Shown here: positions 58,998 through 64,000 of the stretch, in pieces
Layout: the number at the start of each line of letters is the position of its first letter
Position numbering within the stretch: position 1 is the first letter of the stretch
Assembly: GCA_019914945.1 (NCBI GenBank)
Contig: CM034100.1
Location: 17,681,096 to 17,745,095, forward strand
Length of the DNA: 64,000 nucleotides
Origin: Typha latifolia
Taxonomy: Eukaryota; Streptophyta; Magnoliopsida; Poales; Typhaceae
Reading direction: 5' to 3'
Position numbers and translations under genes: made by a program
Notes under the pieces: model-generated
What the model was told of the DNA's origin: nothing
The model's input: the letters and a program-made list of their open reading frames with translations, nothing else
The model's database searches: none

Positions 58998-59130
58998 AAG
59001 AAGAAGAAGAGAGGATGGATCTTAGCCATTTGAGGCAACTAGAATTTGCTTCATGAGGGTTGTGCTCTTCTCCTTTTATATCCGTGGTTGAATCGCGTAG
59101 GATTACGTGTCGCTTGTGTGAATACTCCAT
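58333..59130 (-). CDS. LURP-one-related (LOR/DUF567) protein, copy 1, start uncertain
   Basis: Minus-strand exons 58774-59130 and 58333-58692, in phase; 238 residues from the first ATG. The LOR beta-barrel core is clear: YTVWMKSLVFNSNGCTIYDS, IAYRVDNYDCKCSDEVYFMD, GKTLLKVLRK, then FRRWEGFRY, CYKIVRWANKLEYRIEDKDG, and the C-terminal VLEPNVDHLLIMGLVVVCGL. LOR proteins resemble tubby-like/scramblase folds; some members act in pathogen defence. The N-terminus is doubtful. An ATG at 59027-59029 begins MAKIHP, matching MAKVYP in copy 2, but it is out of frame with the body. In-frame options are the ATG at 59130, whose first ~55 residues look like translated leader plus poly-Ser, or Met56 (58963-58965). 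The second exon joins what are two exons in copy 2. Confidence 0.8.
58968..59011. repeat. (GAA)n microsatellite in the LOR copy 1 N-terminus
   Basis: About 14 GAA units on the plus strand, read as poly-Ser (TCT) in the frame of the LOR body and as poly-Phe (TTC) in the frame of the ancestral-looking MAKIHP start. Confidence 0.95.
59022..59054 (-). promoter_or_regulatory. Upstream ORF in the LOR copy 1 leader
   Basis: ATG at 59052-59054 starts a 10-codon frame (MKQILVASNG, stop 59022-59024) that overlaps the MAKIHP start. The first bases, ATGAAGCAA, are identical to the upstream ATG of copy 2. Confidence 0.5.
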
Positions 59131-60746
59131 ATGAACTAGCCTACATGCTATCTTAATATATATATATATATATATTTTTTTTTTCTAATATAACAAATAA
59201 TAAAGAGTTACATTATTGAGGAGATGCCTCACAAGGGATAATAAAATACTCTCGCTATTATTTGTTTTTCTTTATAGCTGTTCCGGTTTATATGCACACG
59301 TTTATGTCATGGATTTAGTATTAATAGCCTTCTGTGAACTTGGTATATCTATAACTTATGCGTGAATGAATAGGTTGTGTTTGATTGAAGTAAAATATCA
59401 TACTTATAATTAAGTTTTGAACTTTAGAGGTAATTTTTTTTTGATTGAATGCTATGTCCAACTTCTTCTTTCTGCAGGCCGTATCATGTGGTGTACTTCT
59501 AAGTGCATCAAGTCTCTATCAATCCTCTTGATGATTGTGATTTTTTAAGTAAATTTCTTTGCTAATGCTGCTGCTAAATGTGGGTCAATAGAATAGAATA
59601 ATTAAGATCATATTCGACCATATTTGTATTCAAGGGACCACTTCATAGGATTCTTGATGGAATTTGAACTCTTCTGATTGGGATTTATCTGGACGTATAT
59701 TTCTTTATCTTAGGATAGAAGCATAAGGGTTAAAGCAATGGAAATTATTGAATCAATGGTTGAAAGTGTTTCTTTAATGACACTCTTTATAGTTGATTAA
59801 TCTGGATCAGCATGCAAGGAAATCCAATCAGAGGAACCAACACTCTTTGTCTAGGAAGAACCCTTCAATTTATCTAATCCTCATGTGATCATTATGATAA
59901 TTAGATTCCCTTAATGATGTGTAAAGCGTCCCAGAATTAACTAGTGAGTACGTGGAATTAGACTTGATCAAGTTCATTAGGAACAAGACTAACAACAACT
60001 ATTTTTTTTTATTATTTATGAGCTCTAAGGCTATATATAGGCTGAATAAATAATCAACTCTCTCTAGATACAGAGACACTTAAACCCCACTAAGCTTTAG
60101 CCAATATAATAAGTTGTATAATCTAGGCTTCAAGCTATTTGTACCATCGAATAATTGCTTCGAACTAAATGCCGCCGAGACATGCTCTAAACCGGCTACC
60201 AAATAATTTTCTCTACAATAATTATTTAGGGTTAGAGTCGGTCCTATGACCTTCTTGGTCACGAGGCAGAGTTAGTAGGTGACCAACAACAACTAATTTT
60301 AACATAGAATTTTTGAATTTTCTCTCATTTTCCTAGTAGACATTTTTTTTAATTTTTTTAATTTTTTATGTAATGAAAATTTTCTCATGTTCATTAAGAA
60401 ATTTCTTATGATTAACTTCACCTTTTTCTCTTTTTCCTGTAGGAAATTTTGTATTTGCACTTCAACCTCTCTCTTTTACATTTAAACACCACATGCACAA
60501 GTTACTGTTGCTTTTGCCAAAACAAGCACAAGAAGAAGCCTAATAAGAAATATTAACCCTTTGGTCTTCATACAACAAGTTACAAGTTCTACCAAAAAGT
60601 TATTCTGCATTTGTTCCTCCAAGCAAAGGAAAAATAAAAAAGAAACGAAAACTCTTGAAGGTTTCTACTCAAAAGGGTCCAGAGATAAGTAGTACTATCT
60701 ACATGACTTCAGAAATTATCTTATGATGATGAATTCTTCTCATGCT
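59131..60746. other. Spacer between the two LOR genes
   Basis: A (TA)n tract at about 59156-59174 could act as the TATA element for copy 1. The rest is AT-rich without coding signal. The part near 59920-60270 (GTCCCAGAATTAACTAG and following) has a texture like degenerate transposon DNA, but no structure could be established. Confidence 0.4.
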
Positions 60747-61550
60747 TCACATGCTGTGATTCATTAGCCCTGATACAACTACTAGTCCCATGATAAGTGC
60801 GTGGTCAACATTAGGTTCTACTACCAGGCTGAAGACATCATCTCCCAGTAGAACCCCTGAGGATGTCTGCTTCCTCTTTACCTGTCCAAGAACAGTGCAG
60901 CAAGCACGATTTAAATGAGTCCATTAACACAAACAGCATATCCTTGATGTCAAAAGATTCATGGTTTCTTTTTACCTCTGCGACGACGAGACCGCAGGAG
61001 TTGTCGACAATCTTGTAAGATGATTTCTTGGCAGACCCTTGCAGCTTGTAACAGATGATATGGCCACTGTCACTGAAAAATTCACAGGATGCATGGTCAC
61101 ATCTGAAAATTCTAGATTGCTTGACCTTGAACCATGGCTTTGGCTCTTGATGTTGGCCATTCCATCTATATCCCTCCCATCTTCCAGACACAAGTTTCTG
61201 CAACAACAACAACAACAAAAAGTTGAAATGATTCAGGTAAAACTTTTACAATTAAGCTGTTTCAGATAACTGTACTACTACTTTAAGACACAGCTTACCT
61301 TCTTTAGTATCTTGAACAATGCCTTGCCACCAGAATCCATGAGATAGACCTTCCGACTGCACTTGCAATCGTAGTTATCGACGCGGAAAATGATTTGGCC
61401 GTATGAGTTATAGACAGTGCAACCATTGCTATGCAAGACGAGCGACTTCATCCATAGAGTAAAAACTTCCTTCTCTGAGCTCAAGTGACATGAAGAAGGA
61501 ATAGAAGGTATTGCAGCTAAAGAGGAAGAAGAAGGATATACTTTCGCCAT
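60747..61550 (-). CDS. LURP-one-related (LOR/DUF567) protein, copy 2
   Basis: Minus-strand exons 61299-61550, 60976-61197 and 60747-60881 join in phase to 202 residues, a normal LOR length. It starts MAKVYPSSSS, the N-terminus usual for this branch, followed by VFTLWMKSLVLHSNGCTVYN, FRVDNYDCKCSRKVYLMD, the WEGYRW turn, CYKLQGSAKKSSYKIVDN and the C-terminal VVEPNVDHALIMGLVVVSGL. Blocks are clearly paralogous to the gene at 58333. The second intron (60882-60975, 94 bp) is absent from copy 1, and its 5' end reads in frame for about 45 codons if retained. Function is probably defence- or membrane-related, by family only. Confidence 0.9.
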
Positions 61551-61576
61551 TAGAGGAGTAGAGCAAGTTGCTTCAT
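61550..61576 (-). promoter_or_regulatory. Upstream ORF overlapping the LOR copy 2 start
   Basis: ATG at 61574-61576 opens an eight-codon frame (MKQLALLL) whose TAA overlaps the main ATG by one base (TAATG). Its start matches the upstream ATG of copy 1. A (TA)n tract at about 61597-61613 may be the TATA element; if so, the transcription start falls close to this ATG and it may not always be transcribed. Confidence 0.45.
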
Positions 61577-64000
61577 TACGCAATGTTATGCAAGTGTCTG
61601 TATATATATATATGTATAGTTTGTTAGGTAGAGATAGGAGAGCAAAGGAGTTAAAGTTACAGTAACCTCAGAGTTACTCCTAATTTAATCTGAATAATTT
61701 TCGAAAAAAAGAAAGAAAGAAAGAAAACTTTTCCAACTCAGTTAAGATATTTTCAGATATTTAAACACAAAAATGTCACATAATTCATCATGTAGGCAAA
61801 CTTATCTTCTTAGCCCTTTATTCACTTTCCCTGTTCTCATACAGCATCCTTGAAATTGACAGCTAAATCTCTTACATAGGACAACAAATTTTTCCAGGTG
61901 ATGCACATTCTTTAAATTCTAGGCCTAATTTACTGTGAAAATAGTATTAAACTAGGTGCAATAAACCAGATTAGATGGAAACAAATTAAAGTAATTGCTG
62001 ATGACTTAATAGAACCCTTTAATGATATAAATAAGCCACCCAAATGCTGTCAAAGCGACACATAGCAAAAACACAATAAATTAGAGTGACTTCCAGGCCA
62101 ATGAGAGGAATATATGCACTTGATTAATAGTCTTTTCACCTAATTGAATAGAAAGCTTGATGACAAAAATGCTCATATGTTCATCCTTCCATGCTTATCT
62201 ATCTGGTTCAATAATGATGACTATTTAGGAGTCACTACCAAGAGTAGCTAAGAATTTGTTCAGAGCTAGAGTTGTTGACGACTTTGCGAGAATGACTTGG
62301 AGTTGCTTCTCTCCCTTTTCCTGTTGCTTTTCAGATATCATTTTTCACGTTTCCCTAGCTGCTGATGACAAGGATATTATTCTACTTTCTTCGCCATTCA
62401 ATATTGAAGAGATTGTAAGGTATTCAATTTTACTTACTTATCCATTTTCAAGTAGGAAAGTTTCCTGCATAAGATTTGATATCAGCTATCAGACTAACAT
62501 CAGTTTTATAAATGCACTTGAATTTATCTTTAGAAGACAAGGTGAGCTCTATTTCTTATAACTACTATATAATTAATTAATTAATTAATTAATCTTGGCA
62601 ATTATGATGTAACAAGCTCTGCTATCTAATTAATCCCTCTAGCTCTTCTCCTAACAGGTGATGTCATTGAATCCTTCAACATCAACAGCAGTATGTCATA
62701 GTACTATAATCATATGGTAGTCTCATTACATTTTGTATTACTGATCACATGGTTTGAGTTTTAAATTTGTTTGAAAAAGTTCACCTTTTCAAAGTCTTCA
62801 AACTCTTCCCATTGGCACTAAACAAAGTTTCTGTCAAGCTGATATGTCCCACAGGTTGATAAGAGATATATGTTTCATGAAAATAATATTATGTTGTGGG
62901 CCATGTTTCTGCTGCCCTTTTTGAATTAGTCAAAGCACTTTAGCTACCTTTTCTAATTAAAAAGGTGATTAGAGAGTTAATCTAAGCAGCTTAATAAGAG
63001 ATGACATCATCCTTCTTGATAATTTCTAACAGCCTTTGGGGCTTGGCCCAAAGAGAACGAACTTGTTGTCATCCTCCTCTCTTTCTCATATAGATCAAGA
63101 AATCAACAACTGTCTAAAGACCGTTAGATACGTGCAATCAATACATGAACTGAGTTGAGTTTAAAGAACTGATTAGACTCCACTCTTTTTTTTTTACGAA
63201 GAAAGTCAAAAGAACAAAATTGAAACTAATTTTAATAAATAAACAAATTAATTTTTATTTTATGCAATTACATATATAAAAAAATGAGATTCTACTTTTT
63301 AGTCGCCGAACAGCTGTTGTTAAAACCTAATGCTCTTCCAGATGGCAGGGTTGACGAAGGAGGGCATGAGTTGACATCTACTTTTTTAGGAGCACAATAA
63401 TTGCATAGATCTAATGTTCCAAGTAGTGCTATAGCACTATTCTTTCATTGAGAATCTAAGGCACTTATAGGTCTTCAATAATATTGCCATCCAAAATGAG
63501 CAATAGAGTATTAGAGTGACGCTTATTCTTATGAGAATCATTTATGACATTTATTACGTTTGGACTTTCGAAAAACACTATTTTTTTTAAATAATACCGT
63601 ATATTTAAGAATACATTTTTTTACAAATTACACTCTATATTTTATCTATTTTGTGATTCGCACCCCATCTTTAGTAATTTTATAACGCGACCTATTATTT
63701 TTCCTATAATTTGCAAGCTCGCAATAGCAATTAAACAAACAAATAAACCTCCTCTTGGAAATCAGATCCAATATTTGGTGATACCGACCCGGTAACATCC
63801 TCCCGCATGCTTATTATAGGAAGGATGTATAAGTGACTTTAGCTAACTGATATTAACCATGTTATATAGTTTATGTGACTCTAGTTCAAATATTACTAAA
63901 ATACCCTTAAAAAATCTTGACCTAACCTAAATCCCCACAAAATACTTCTTTCTCAAATTAAACTCTACCTCACAAAATCTAAATTCTTTTTTCTAAAACT
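61577..64000. other. Right-hand gene-free region
   Basis: AT-rich, with an (AATT)n tract at 62571-62593 and a T-rich tract near 63188. A 101-codon plus-strand frame at 62256-62561 has no recognisable domain and ordinary intergenic composition. No gene is supported. Confidence 0.5.

Noticed and set aside
62256..62561. 101-codon plus-strand frame near the right end
   Set aside because: No recognisable domain, average intergenic composition, and no supporting splice or promoter signals.

Overview
This window reads as nuclear DNA of a flowering plant. The protein-coding genes are interrupted by GT-AG introns and belong to land-plant families: HIPP, RALF, REF/SRPP, LURP-one-related, BADC and plastid ClpR. 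Ribosomal-protein promoters carry telo-box and TGGGCC elements, and leaders and introns are rich in (CT)n and (TA)n. GC-rich coding ends in the RALF, REF/SRPP and UPF0496 genes would fit a monocot, but that is inference and the species cannot be named from the sequence alone. No rRNA, tRNA, organellar, prokaryotic or CRISPR feature was found.

Layout. (1) 0.7-1.9 kb (+): a heavy-metal-associated isoprenylated protein. (2) 4.3-10.0 kb (-): two 40S ribosomal protein genes in tandem, eS4 then eS21. (3) 10.8-15.5 kb (+): a BADC protein, a biotin-less regulator of plastid acetyl-CoA carboxylase. (4) 16.5-20.0 kb (+): checkpoint clamp protein RAD9. (5) 20-23 kb: sparse DNA with a GC-rich block. (6) 23.4-24.9 kb (+): two tandem RALF peptide precursors. 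(7) 27.2-35.4 kb (-): three intronless UPF0496/DUF677 (At14a-like) paralogues with MGC N-termini that look lipidated, plus the relic of a fourth copy and a transposon-like insertion. (8) 36.7-37.7 kb (+): REF/SRPP lipid-droplet or stress protein. (9) 38.9-42.8 kb (+): plastid Clp protease subunit ClpR4. (10) 45.2-57.1 kb (+): a 28-exon FHA plus AAA-ATPase protein. (11) 58.3-61.6 kb (-): two tandem LURP-one-related genes, one with a frameshifted ancestral start.

The exon models were built by hand from splice sites, reading phase and family similarity. Each multi-exon model sums to a multiple of three and matches family length or conserved motifs where I know them. I see no operon-like logic; the local relationships are tandem duplications (RALF, UPF0496, LURP-one-related).

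The most interesting material is at the duplicated loci: the UPF0496 array with its deleted fourth unit and a hypervariable hinge, the RALF pair that differs in the receptor-contact YISY motif, the LURP-one-related pair with a shared upstream AUG and a frameshift beside a (GAA)n tract, and a 79-bp tandem duplication that creates a decoy splice acceptor in BADC.
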